DNA of 64,000 bases from Skermanella pratensis (GTDB taxonomy: Bacteria > Pseudomonadota > Alphaproteobacteria > Azospirillales > Azospirillaceae), in NCBI RefSeq assembly GCF_008843145.1, contig NZ_CP030265.1:835001-899000 (forward strand), given 5' to 3'. Position numbers and translations under genes: made by a program. The notes below the pieces were generated by a model. The model saw only the letters and a list, made by a program, of their open reading frames with translations, was not told the origin of the DNA and ran no database searches. This document shows positions 26,817 through 35,439 of this stretch, in pieces (the stretch's first letter is position 1; each line of letters starts with the position of its first letter).

Positions 26817-26912
26817 CGGGCCGGCGCAGGGGTGGTCGGCATAACTGATTGTTTCCCGAACCTGTTATCTCCTTCAGAATGCCGCGACCAACGTTCCGCT
26901 GAGGAGATGGCC

Positions 26913-28211
26913 ATGCAGCCGTTCAAGACCGTCGATATCGCCTTCGGCCGGGGTCACCTGACCGTGGGGCTGCCCGAAGAGGCCGAGGTGACGGTGATCC
27001 GGAAGGCCTCCCTGCCGAAGCTGGCCGACCAGGACGGCGCGGTCCGGGCCGCCTTCGCGAACCCGGTGGATTCGGCGCCTCTCGCCGAGCTGGCGAAGGG
27101 GCGGGGCAGCGCCTGCATCCTGATCTGCGACATCACCCGGCCGGTGCCGAACCGCCTGTTCCTCCGCCCGATGATCCAGACGCTGGCCGAGGCCGGCATC
27201 CCCAAGGACCGCATCACCGTGCTGGTCGCGACCGGCCTGCACCGGCCCAACGAGGGCGCCGAGCTGGCCGAGTTGGTCGGCGACCCCTGGGTGCTGGAGA
27301 ATGTCCGCGTCGAGAACCACTTCGCCATGCGCGACGAGGACCATGCGGACCTCGGCCGAACGGCCACCCGCAACACGCCCGTCCGCATCGACCGCCGCTT
27401 CATGGACGCCGACCTGCGGATCGCCACGGGGCTGGTCGAGCCGCACTTCATGGCCGGCTGGTCGGGCGGGCGCAAGGTGGTGGCGCCCGGCGTCGCCGGG
27501 CACGAGACGATCCGGACGTTCCATTCCGCCCGGTTCATGGAGGACCCGCTGGCGGTCCAGTGCAACCTAGTCGGCAACCCGCTGCACGAGGAGCAGCTGG
27601 AGATCGTCCGCATGATCGGCGAGATCTACGCGTTCAACACCGTGATCGACGAGGACCGCGATCTCGTCCACGTCACCTTCGGCGAGATCATCGCCAGCCA
27701 TCTGGCCGCCGTCGGCTTCATCCAGGACGTGACCCGGATCAGGCTGCCCCAGCGCTTCAAGACCGTCGTCACCTCGTCGGCGGGCTACCCGCTGGACAAG
27801 ACCTATTACCAGACGGTCAAGGGCATGGTGACGCCGCTCGACATCCTGGAACCGGGCGGCACCCTGATCATCGCGTCCGAATGCTCGGAAGGCATGGGCT
27901 CCAAGGAGTTCCGCGCCGCCCAGGAGCGTCTGGTCGAGTTGGGGCCGGAGCGCTTCCTCGCCACCCTGACCGCCAAGTCGCTGGCCGAGGTGGACGAGTG
28001 GCAGACCGAGATGCAGCTGAAGCCCATGCGGATCGGCCGGGTCCAGCTCTACACCTCCGGCCTCGACGCCGAGGAGCGCCGGATCACGGCGGTCGAGGTG
28101 ATCGGCGACCTGGACGCCGCCGTCGCCGACAGCATCCGGCGCCACGGCGACAGCCGCGTCGCGGTGATCCCGGAAGGCCCCTACGTCGTTCCCGTGGTCG
28201 AGGCCGCATGA
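26913..28211 (+). CDS. larA: LarA-family nickel-pincer racemase/epimerase
   Basis: A 432-residue homologue of lactate racemase. Residues matching the Lactiplantibacillus LarA centre are present: DITRPVP (Arg76), ATGLHRP (His110), EPHFMAGWSGGRK with His178 and the pincer-bearing Lys188, and FHSARF (His204, nickel ligand). The family interconverts C2 epimers of 2-hydroxy acids by hydride transfer to the nickel pincer nucleotide; members act on lactate, malate, 2-hydroxyglutarate, aryl-lactates or aldonates. Specificity cannot be read here. ATG 26913 follows GAGGAG by 6 bases; ATG 26907 is an alternative. It overlaps larC. Confidence 0.9.
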   Translation: MQPFKTVDIAFGRGHLTVGLPEEAEVTVIRKASLPKLADQDGAVRAAFANPVDSAPLAELAKGRGSACILICDITRPVPNRLFLRPMIQTLAEAGIPKDRITVLVATGLHRPNEGAELAELVGDPWVLENVRVENHFAMRDEDHADLGRTATRNTPVRIDRRFMDADLRIATGLVEPHFMAGWSGGRKVVAPGVAGHETIRTFHSARFMEDPLAVQCNLVGNPLHEEQLEIVRMIGEIYAFNTVIDEDRDLVHVTFGEIIASHLAAVGFIQDVTRIRLPQRFKTVVTSSAGYPLDKTYYQTVKGMVTPLDILEPGGTLIIASECSEGMGSKEFRAAQERLVELGPERFLATLTAKSLAEVDEWQTEMQLKPMRIGRVQLYTSGLDAEERRITAVEVIGDLDAAVADSIRRHGDSRVAVIPEGPYVVPVVEAA

Positions 28212-29395
28212 CCCTCCGCCACATCCACCTGGACGCCGTCGGCGGAATCGCCGGCGACATGTTCGTGGCGGCCCTGGTCGATGCGGTGCCGGCGCTCCGG
28301 GACCGGGTGCTTGGGGACGCCGCCGCCGTGCTGCCGTCCGGCGCCGGAGCGCCGGCCTTCTCCGCCGGCGCCAGCTCCGGGATTTCCGTGCTGCGCTTCG
28401 GCCTGGAAGGCGGGCAGGACGGCCATGGGGATCATCACGACGGCTACGGCAGCTACCGGCACATGGTCGGCCTGATCCGGGAGGCCCGCCTTGCCGAGGG
28501 AACCGCCGGCCACGCCGTCGCGATCCTGACCCTGCTGGCGGAAGCGGAAGCGGGGATCCACGGCGTTCCGGTCGATCAGGTCCATTTCCACGAGATCGGC
28601 GACTGGGACAGCCTGATGGACGTGGTCGCGGCCGGCTCGGTCGCCGCGGCGCTCGACACCGCCTGGGGCGCCACCTGGAGCGTTTCCGACCTGCCGCTGG
28701 GCGGCGGGCGGGTGCGCGCCGCCCACGGTCTGCTGCCGGTGCCCGCCCCGGCGACCGCGCGCCTCCTGGAAGGGTTCGAGTGGCGCGACGACGGCGTGTC
28801 CGGCGAGCGGGTGACCCCCACCGGCGCCGCCATCCTGCGCCACCTGGTGACCGGTCCCGGCCGTCCCGGCGGCCGGCTGGAGGCGACCGGAAGCGGGGCC
28901 GGAACCCGGGAGCTGCCGGGCATGCCCAACATCCTGCGGGCACTGGTGTTCGACACGGGAAGCGCCGCGGCGGCCCGGGACGCCGGGCAGGAGGTGGCCG
29001 TGCTCAGCTTCGACATCGACGACATGACGGGGGAGGAGATCGGCGTCGCGGCAGACCGCCTCCGCGCGCTGGACGGCGTGCTGGACCTGGCGCTGGCGCC
29101 GCTGACCGGCAAGAAGGGCCGCCCGCTGACCGGGTTCCGCCTGCTGGTGCGCCCCGACGCGCTGGCCCTCGTCCGGGAGCGCTGCCTGCTTGAGACCTCC
29201 ACCATCGGCCTGCGCTGGCGGATGGAGCGGCGGACGGTCCTGCCGCGCCGGACCTCAGGCGAAACGGTCCGGATCAAGCGGGTCGAGCGGCCCGGCGGCA
29301 CCACCACCGCCAAGGCGGAGAGCGACGATCTCGCCGGGATCGACGGTCTCGCCGCCCGGCGGGCGCGCAAGTCCGAGGTGGAGACGGGGCGATGA
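28208..29395 (+). CDS. larC: Nickel-pincer cofactor synthase (nickel insertase) LarC
   Basis: A 395-residue DUF111/LarC protein that inserts nickel into the dithiolated precursor in a CTP-dependent step. It begins IHLDAVGGIAGDMFVAALVD and contains a His-rich loop (GHGDHHDGYGSYRHM), HFHEIGDWDSLMDVV, GRVRAAHGLLPVPAPAT and the C-terminal IDDMTGEEIG. Unlike the gene of L. plantarum, which needs a programmed frameshift to join LarC1 and LarC2, this is one uninterrupted frame. ATGA overlaps on both sides couple it to larA and larE. Confidence 0.92.
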   Translation: MTLRHIHLDAVGGIAGDMFVAALVDAVPALRDRVLGDAAAVLPSGAGAPAFSAGASSGISVLRFGLEGGQDGHGDHHDGYGSYRHMVGLIREARLAEGTAGHAVAILTLLAEAEAGIHGVPVDQVHFHEIGDWDSLMDVVAAGSVAAALDTAWGATWSVSDLPLGGGRVRAAHGLLPVPAPATARLLEGFEWRDDGVSGERVTPTGAAILRHLVTGPGRPGGRLEATGSGAGTRELPGMPNILRALVFDTGSAAAARDAGQEVAVLSFDIDDMTGEEIGVAADRLRALDGVLDLALAPLTGKKGRPLTGFRLLVRPDALALVRERCLLETSTIGLRWRMERRTVLPRRTSGETVRIKRVERPGGTTTAKAESDDLAGIDGLAARRARKSEVETGR

Positions 29396-30183
29396 GCGCG
29401 CCGGAAGCCCAAGCCCGCCTGGTGGCGGCGCTCGACCGGCATCCCGAACTGGTGATCGCGGTTTCCGGCGGGGTGGACAGCATGACGCTGGCCTTCGTGG
29501 CGCACCGGTTCTCCCGCAGCCATGTTTCCATGCTGCACGCGGTTTCCCCGGCCGTCCCGCCCCACGCCACGGCGCGCGTCCGCGCCCATGCCGCGCGGGA
29601 GGACTGGGCGCTCACGGTCGCCGATGCGGGGGAGTTCGCCGACCCGCGCTACCGCGCCAACCCGGTGGACCGCTGCTTCTTCTGCAAGTCGAACCTTTAC
29701 GACCGCATCCGCTCGGTCACCCAAGGGACGGTCGCGTCCGGCACCAACCTGGACGATCTCGGCGATTTCCGCCCCGGGCTGAAGGCGGCGTCCCAGCGGG
29801 GCGTCGTGCATCCCTTCGTGGAAGCCGGTGTCGACAAGGCGACGGTGCGGGCGCTCGCCCGGCTCCACGGCCTGGACGACCTGGCCGAGTTGCCGGCCCA
29901 ACCCTGCCTGTCCAGCCGGGTCGAGACCGGGATCGCCATCGACGCCGACGACCTGGGCTTCATCGATCAGGTCGAGACCGCCGTCGCGGCCCTGGTCCCG
30001 TCGGGCGCCAGCGTCCGCTGCCGGATCACCCATGCCGGCGTCGCCCTGGAACTGGACGACCCCGAGACCTCCGGCGACGCCGCCGGTCGCCTGGCCTCGG
30101 ACCTGTGCGCCCGCACCGGCCGCACCTTCAGCGGCGTCCGGCCCTATCGCCGCGGTTCCGCCTTCCTGCGCGGCACGTCATGA
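29392..30183 (+). CDS. larE: ATP-dependent sulfur transferase LarE
   Basis: A 263-residue PP-loop enzyme that adds sulfur to the adenylated pyridinium biscarboxylate mononucleotide. The PP-loop AVSGGVDSMTLAF is at residues 20-32; NPVDRCFFCKSNLYDRI and GTNLDDLGDFRPGLKA follow. A Cys in AQPCLSSRVETG fits the sacrificial cysteine position of single-Cys LarE enzymes. Translation is coupled to larC and larB through ATGA overlaps. Confidence 0.9.
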   Translation: MSAPEAQARLVAALDRHPELVIAVSGGVDSMTLAFVAHRFSRSHVSMLHAVSPAVPPHATARVRAHAAREDWALTVADAGEFADPRYRANPVDRCFFCKSNLYDRIRSVTQGTVASGTNLDDLGDFRPGLKAASQRGVVHPFVEAGVDKATVRALARLHGLDDLAELPAQPCLSSRVETGIAIDADDLGFIDQVETAVAALVPSGASVRCRITHAGVALELDDPETSGDAAGRLASDLCARTGRTFSGVRPYRRGSAFLRGTS

Positions 30184-30832
30184 GCGACTTCGTGATCGAC
30201 TGGGAGCGGGAACGGCGCACCGGCGTGCCGGAAGCGGTGCTGTGCGCGTCCAAATCAGCCGCCCAGGTCGAGGCGATCCTGAAGGAGGCGGCCATGGCCG
30301 GCCGCCGCCTGCTGTTCACCCGGCTGGAGCCTGCCGCCTTCGAGGCCCTGGCGCCGGAATGCCGCGCCATGCTCGATCATGACGCCCTCTCCCGCACGGC
30401 GTGGTGCGGGCCATTGCCGCCGGCGGGGCCGTGCGGGACGGGATCGGCATCGTCGCCGCCGGCACCTCCGACCTGCCCGTCGCCCGCGAGGCCGCCCGGA
30501 CCCTCGAATTCCTGGGGTTCTCGGCCCCGGTGATCGCCGATGTCGGCGTCGCCGGCCTGTGGCGCCTGATGCGCCGGCTGGAGGAGATCCGCGGCTGGCG
30601 CGTCGTGATCGCGACGGCCGGCATGGAAGGGGCGCTGTTCAGCGTGCTCGCCGGGCTGGTCGACGCTCCGGTGATCGCCGTTCCCACGTCGGTCGGCTAT
30701 GGCGTCGCCGCCGGCGGAACGGTCGCGCTGCACACGGCGCTCGCGTCCTGCGCTCCGGGTGTCCTGACCGTCAACATCGACAACGGCTTCGGCGCGGCAG
30801 CGGCGGCCGTGAAAATAATGAATAAAATGTGA
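30180..30832 (+). pseudogene. larB: Pincer-cofactor carboxylase/hydrolase LarB, frameshifted
   Basis: LarB carboxylates nicotinic acid adenine dinucleotide and hydrolyses the phosphoanhydride, the first step of pincer-cofactor synthesis. The N-terminal frame (DWERERRTGVPEAVLCASKS) continues to [10 protein letters not shown], then loses homology. The catalytic PurE-like part ([47 protein letters not shown]) is in another frame ending at 30832. One missing base at 30398-30401 would explain this; adding a G gives [12 protein letters not shown] and a 217-residue protein. If the deletion is real the cell would need another larB for LarA to work. Confidence 0.85.
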
Positions 30833-30913
30833 GGCGAATTGCCGTTTGTTCGGCATGCCATATGATGCGATAAAGGAGTAGGTGCCCCAGAGCGCAAAGG
30901 ACGCCCCGCAGCG

Positions 30914-32368
30914 ATGTTCTCCTGGAAGAAGCATGCCCGGTACGAGGTGGTCGCGGAGCAGGCAGGCCATGCGAGCATCGACGGCATCTTCGAGACGGAG
31001 CACGAGGCGGTCGAACGCGCGACCTACCTGCTCAGCCTCGCGAAGTTCACCAGGGTTCAGGTCGTCCAGGTCGCCAAGCATACCCAGACCGTCGTGTTTG
31101 AGCGAGCCTCGCAGACCGGCGGGACCGGGATCGTCGGCATCACGGCGATCGAGGACGCCCATTTCTGCACCGACGTGCTGGATGTCTACGGCTATCCCAG
31201 CCGCATGACCCTGCTGCGCCTGACGCGCCGCCATGCCGACCGGGAAATCGCGATCCTGTGCGAGACGCTGCACGACTATCTCGCGCTCCGCACGATCGAG
31301 CGGGAGGGCATGCTGCTCAATTCCGGCATCACGCGGCTCGCCCGGGTCCAGTCCAGGGAAGTCGCGACGGTCGCCGCCGAGCGCGAGCGGGAGCTTGGCG
31401 CCCTGTGGCTGCGCGTGAAGCAGCTTGCCCAGACCTCCGACAGCCTTGCCGGATACGGCAAGCTGCTGATCCAGAAGGGGTTGGGGGCATTCCAGGAGCA
31501 GGTGGCATCGACCTGCGCGCCGGCCGAATGCGACCGCGTCGTCAGCTACGCCTTCGCCCGCCTGCTGGAGGGGCATCGCGACTGGGGCACCAAGACCCGC
31601 GCGCTGATCCAGGTGCTGGAGGAGGACGACGGCGACGCCGCCGGCATCGCCTGGGTCGATCAGGTCCTGGCGGAGACGATCGACGGCCGCGACCCGATCA
31701 AGGCCCTGATCGGCTATTCGCCGGACCTGGGCGCGGCGCTGGGCAGCCTGCTGGCCACGCTGAACGGCCGGCTCGACGACCGCCACCCGTTCACGCCGGT
31801 GCTGATGGACCTGAGCAACGCCCTGGCGCGCTGGCACCTGCCGGAGGTCGAGACCGCCCTGCTGCGCCGCGTCGCGATCGGGCTGAACGGCAGCCATCCC
31901 CTGACCAGGGAGGGACCGATCGCCGATGCCGCCGCCCTGCGCCGGATCGTCGCCGGCTTGACCTGCTTCAGCGGCTTCCGCGGCGGTCCCGACATGAGCC
32001 AGGCGCTCCTCCGCCGGGCCAAGACGGCGCTGCGTTTCGGGGAAGCCGACCTGCCGTTCGAAACGGCGGTCCAGCAGCTCTGCGGCAGCCTCAAGGGACC
32101 CGGTGCCCAGATCGGCTTCCTGCTGGACTTGGCGGAGACCGACCTGGGGCGCCAGAAGGGCGTCTTCCTGTTCGGCAGCCTGTCACGCATCTTCTCCCGC
32201 CTGCGCAGCGCCCGCGACCTGGCACCCGCCCACGTCCCGGCCGAGGACATCCGCCGCGAATTCGGCGGCCGGCTGCGCCGCGCCGGCATCCCGCGAGACC
32301 TCGCCGACCAGTTGATGTACAAGATCTCGGCCCTGCCGGCCGAAGCGCCGAGCGCGCTGCTGCGATAG
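30914..32368 (+). CDS. Hypothetical protein, 484 residues
   Basis: I do not recognise this protein. It is soluble and largely helical with no signal peptide. The N-terminal 90 residues (YEVVAEQAGHASIDGIFETE, then VERATYLLSLAKFTRVQVVQ) look like a small alpha/beta module; the rest is helical with many Leu/Arg/Glu. The composition is typical of the genome, so there is no sign of recent acquisition. It sits alone between the Lar genes and tspO. AAAGGA lies 12 bases before ATG 30914, and a stronger AAGGAG at 30873 precedes a GTG in another frame. Confidence 0.75.
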   Translation: MFSWKKHARYEVVAEQAGHASIDGIFETEHEAVERATYLLSLAKFTRVQVVQVAKHTQTVVFERASQTGGTGIVGITAIEDAHFCTDVLDVYGYPSRMTLLRLTRRHADREIAILCETLHDYLALRTIEREGMLLNSGITRLARVQSREVATVAAERERELGALWLRVKQLAQTSDSLAGYGKLLIQKGLGAFQEQVASTCAPAECDRVVSYAFARLLEGHRDWGTKTRALIQVLEEDDGDAAGIAWVDQVLAETIDGRDPIKALIGYSPDLGAALGSLLATLNGRLDDRHPFTPVLMDLSNALARWHLPEVETALLRRVAIGLNGSHPLTREGPIADAAALRRIVAGLTCFSGFRGGPDMSQALLRRAKTALRFGEADLPFETAVQQLCGSLKGPGAQIGFLLDLAETDLGRQKGVFLFGSLSRIFSRLRSARDLAPAHVPAEDIRREFGGRLRRAGIPRDLADQLMYKISALPAEAPSALLR

Positions 32369-32409
32369 AGCGGCTTCCAATCGATATCGTGGGCCGGGTC
32401 TCCCCTCGC

Positions 32410-32928
32410 TCAAGGGTTCAGCAGCCACACCGAGGCGTTCAGCACCGCCGCGTAGCTGACCCACAGCAGGTAGGGCACGAACAGCCAGCCCGCGAGCGGC
32501 CGGACCCGCCAGAACGCCACCATGGTGGCCGCCACCGCGATCCACAGCGCCGATATCTCCGCGAAGGCCAGGCCGGGCTGCTGCATGCCGAAGAAGATCA
32601 GCGACCACAGGATGTTCAGACCGAGCTGAAGCCCGAACAGCAGCAGCGGCCCGCGCGCGCCGGCCAGGCCGCGGTCCCGCCATACCAGCCAGCCGGCGAC
32701 TGCCATCATGCCGTAGAGCACCGTCCAGACCGGCCCGAACAGCCAGTTCGGCGGGTTGAACCAGGGCTTCTGCAAGCCGGCGTACCAGCCGCCGATCTGC
32801 GGCAGGGTCACGGTGGATGCCGTCGCCGAAGCGACCGCGACAAGGATCACGAACGCCGCGAGCCCGATCAGGGACCGGCTCCGGCTGCCCGCCCGGCCAG
32901 GGGCGGCGATGGTGGACTGGGTCATCAT
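32410..32928 (-). CDS. tspO: TspO/MBR family tryptophan-rich sensory protein
   Basis: About 172 residues with five membrane helices and the family pattern QIGGWYAGLQKPWFNPPNWL, FGPVWTVLYGMMAVAGWLVW and LNILWSLIFFGMQQPGLA. TspO proteins bind tetrapyrroles and in alphaproteobacteria modulate pigment and stress genes. The start is uncertain: ATG 32928 has a weak AGG, ATG 32940 has none, and TTG 32964 is preceded closely by GAGGA. It is convergent with the 484-residue gene. Confidence 0.88.
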   Translation of the reverse strand: MMTQSTIAAPGRAGSRSRSLIGLAAFVILVAVASATASTVTLPQIGGWYAGLQKPWFNPPNWLFGPVWTVLYGMMAVAGWLVWRDRGLAGARGPLLLFGLQLGLNILWSLIFFGMQQPGLAFAEISALWIAVAATMVAFWRVRPLAGWLFVPYLLWVSYAAVLNASVWLLNP

Positions 32929-33066
32929 GGTGCCTGACATCGGACACGGAACGGCGCCGGTCAAGGGTCCTCTATTCCGGTATTCCCCCCAAGGGAGCCT
33001 TGTTGCAGGGACCGCGGCGGCAAATGTCTGATTCTATCTCCGACATCGCAACCCTGGACCACCACC

Positions 33067-33375
33067 ATGAAGCCGGAAGACATCATCGGCGCATGGCTCG
33101 CAGGCCTCGCCATCTGGGCGGCAGCCATGCTCTGCGTCGTCCTGTCCGGGCCGATATCAGACCTGCCCCGTTCGCATCCCACGCCGGCCGGCATCACCAT
33201 CGACGATTGGTACGCCGGCGCGTGGCGGGACGACGCCGGCCGGGAATGGGACGAAGCGGACCGGCCCTTGCGGATCGAGCCGGAACTGCCCTGGTTGCCC
33301 AGCGACGACGGGACCGGCCGGCCGTCAGGGACCGAGGTCAGCCTATCGCCCCTCGCGCCGCCAAGCGGCCAGTAG
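33067..33375 (+). CDS. Small hypothetical membrane-anchored protein
   Basis: 102 residues with one N-terminal hydrophobic helix (WLAGLAIWAAAMLCVVLSG) and a polar, acidic, Trp-rich tail. I know no family. Its 3' end overlaps the convergent gene by 33 bases, and no Shine-Dalgarno is visible, so it may not be real. Composition and the helix followed by a coherent polar domain favour coding. Confidence 0.45.
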   Translation: MKPEDIIGAWLAGLAIWAAAMLCVVLSGPISDLPRSHPTPAGITIDDWYAGAWRDDAGREWDEADRPLRIEPELPWLPSDDGTGRPSGTEVSLSPLAPPSGQ

Positions 33376-35439
33376 GGCGCCGACCACCAGCAGGACGACC
33401 AGCCCGGCGGGAAGCAGCGACGCCTCGCGGACGCCGGTCACCACATAGTCGCCGTTGGCCCGCAGCCCGATCCAGTTGTTGCCGGTCTGGTCACGGTCGG
33501 GCCGGGTGCGCCGCACGTCCACGTCGCCGTCCGCCAGCCAGTGGACGCCGCCGCCGCTGGCTTGCGCCGCGGGAGCCATGGGGTCTCCCGTGGTGCGGAC
33601 ATCGGCCAGCTCCGGCGGGTTGACGGCACCCACCACGGCCAGGGCCGTGCGCTCGCCGTCGCTGACGCGGTAGATGCCGGGCTCGGTCGCCAGCACCGCG
33701 GCGGTCGCGAGTCCGTTGCCGTCCTCGACCAGGTCGACCCCGCGCACTTGGTCCGACGGACTGGTCAGCTCGACGGAACGCGGGTCGGGCTCCAGGCTGC
33801 GGCGCTCGATGGTGATGCGGTTGCCCTCGACCTTGGCGCGCAGGTCGTTCTCCTCCAGCTCCGGCTCCTTCATGAGCCAGTGGGCGAGACGCCGGAGCAG
33901 CTCGGCCTGCGGGCCGCCGCCCTCGTAGCCGCGCGACCACAGCCAGATCTGGTCACTGGCGATCTGGGCGACGCGGCCTTCGCCGACCCGGTTCAGGATC
34001 ATCAGGGGGCGGCTGTCGGCGCCCTCCATCACGACGCTGCCCTGGAGCGGCGTCACGTCGGTCTGGCGGAACCAGCGGCCCCAGCTCGGCTCCTGCCCCT
34101 GCGGCGCCCCGACCGGCACGTCGCCGGGCAGGCCGGCGGTGACGGGATGGCGGCGCCCCAGCTCGGTCACCGTCGGCTTGAACGGCCGCTCGATCACCTC
34201 CCCCGTCGGCTCGCCGGGCAGCACGGCGCCCAGCGGCGTGCGGAACAGGCTCATGGAGGTCGAGAAGCTGGGACCGCCCGCTTCCAGCAGCGCCCCGCCG
34301 TTCTCCACATAGCTCGCGATGTTGCTGAGATAGAGCTGGGGCAACACGCCGCGCCGACGGTAGCGGTCGAAGATGATCAGGTCGAACTCGTCCAGCTTGA
34401 TCTCGAACAGCTCCCGGATCGGGAAGGCGATCAGCGACAGCTCGCGGATCGGCGTGCCGTCCTGCTTCTCCGGCGGCCGCAATATGGTGAAATGGACCAG
34501 GTCGACGCCGGGATCGGCCTTCAGCAGGTTGCGCCAGGTCCGCTCGCCCGCGTGGGGCTCGCCCGATACCAGCAGCACCCGCAGCCGGTCCCGCACGCCG
34601 CTGATGACCACGGCGGCCCGGTTGTTGGCCAGGGTCAGCTCCTGCGGGGCGGCGGCCACTTCCATCTCCAGGACGTTCTGGCCGCCATGGTCCAGGGTGA
34701 ACTCCAGCGGCACGTCGCGGCCGACCGGCACCCGGAACGGGCGCGGGGCGCCGCCGTCCTGGCGCACGTTGACGACGGCGTCGGGCGACTGGCTGCCCGG
34801 CATGTCCTCGACCCGCACGGTCACGGTGACTTCCTTGCCGACCAGGCCGAAGCTGGGCGCCCGGACCACGGCCAGCCGGCGGTCCGCCTCGTCGTGCTCC
34901 CCCGTCAGCAGGGTATGGATCGGCCCCAGGTCCTCCAGCCCCTTGCCGCCGCCCGGCACGTCGTGGACCTGGCCATCGGTGATGAAGACGGCGCCGGCCA
35001 TGCGCCGGCGGGGCAGGTCGGCCATGGCGTGGTCGAGCACCTCGAACAGCCTGGTCTCCTCGATCGCGCCGCCGACGCCGCCCTCGGCGCCGCCGGTGCG
35101 CACCACCCGCACTTCCAGGTCGGGGAAGCGCGACAGCCGTTCCTGGAGATCGGCCAGCGCGCGTTCGGTCCGGGCACGGCGCTCGCCGATGTTCTGGCTG
35201 GGCGACTCGTCCACCACCAGGACGGCGACATCCCGGATCGGCTCGCGGTCCTCCTGGACCAGCGCCGGGTTCAGCAGCGCCACTGCCAAGGCCGCGAGGC
35301 CCAAGGCCCGCCACGCGGTCCCGCGGGCGCGCCGGAACGCCGCCACGAGGATGCCGGCCGCCGCCAGGACGAACAGCGGGATCAGCACCGCCCAGGGCAG
35401 CAGCGGGGAGAAGTCAATGGCGGTGCCGCCACCCATCAT
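33343..35439 (-). CDS. VWA-like membrane protein of MoxR/Bat-type operon
   Basis: A 698-residue protein with two N-terminal helices (LLPWAVLIPLFVLAAAGIL; RALGLAALAVALLNPAL) and one at the C-terminus (LPAGLVVLLVVGALLAAW). Between them is a von Willebrand A-like domain (VAVLVVDESPSQN resembles a MIDAS DxSxS; AGAVFITDGQVHD) and a glutamine-amidotransferase-like segment (LIIFDRYRRRGVLPQLYLSN, ENGGALLEAGGPSF). It is the last gene of the operon starting with MoxR at 40158 and overlaps the preceding gene by ATGA. The operon probably assembles or maintains envelope complexes; the client is unknown. Confidence 0.8.
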   Translation of the reverse strand: MMGGGTAIDFSPLLPWAVLIPLFVLAAAGILVAAFRRARGTAWRALGLAALAVALLNPALVQEDREPIRDVAVLVVDESPSQNIGERRARTERALADLQERLSRFPDLEVRVVRTGGAEGGVGGAIEETRLFEVLDHAMADLPRRRMAGAVFITDGQVHDVPGGGKGLEDLGPIHTLLTGEHDEADRRLAVVRAPSFGLVGKEVTVTVRVEDMPGSQSPDAVVNVRQDGGAPRPFRVPVGRDVPLEFTLDHGGQNVLEMEVAAAPQELTLANNRAAVVISGVRDRLRVLLVSGEPHAGERTWRNLLKADPGVDLVHFTILRPPEKQDGTPIRELSLIAFPIRELFEIKLDEFDLIIFDRYRRRGVLPQLYLSNIASYVENGGALLEAGGPSFSTSMSLFRTPLGAVLPGEPTGEVIERPFKPTVTELGRRHPVTAGLPGDVPVGAPQGQEPSWGRWFRQTDVTPLQGSVVMEGADSRPLMILNRVGEGRVAQIASDQIWLWSRGYEGGGPQAELLRRLAHWLMKEPELEENDLRAKVEGNRITIERRSLEPDPRSVELTSPSDQVRGVDLVEDGNGLATAAVLATEPGIYRVSDGERTALAVVGAVNPPELADVRTTGDPMAPAAQASGGGVHWLADGDVDVRRTRPDRDQTGNNWIGLRANGDYVVTGVREASLLPAGLVVLLVVGALLAAWRREGR

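Noticed and set aside
17261-30832. Genomic island acquired by recent transfer
   Set aside because: Base composition and codon use look like the neighbours, and no integrase, tRNA junction or direct-repeat boundary is visible. Island here is a functional term only.
30882-31208. A 108-codon frame starting at GTG 30882 with the strongest SD of the region (AAGGAG)
   Set aside because: Its product is basic and low-complexity and lies out of frame inside the 484-residue gene, which has natural codon and amino-acid use. The SD may still mark a short leader.
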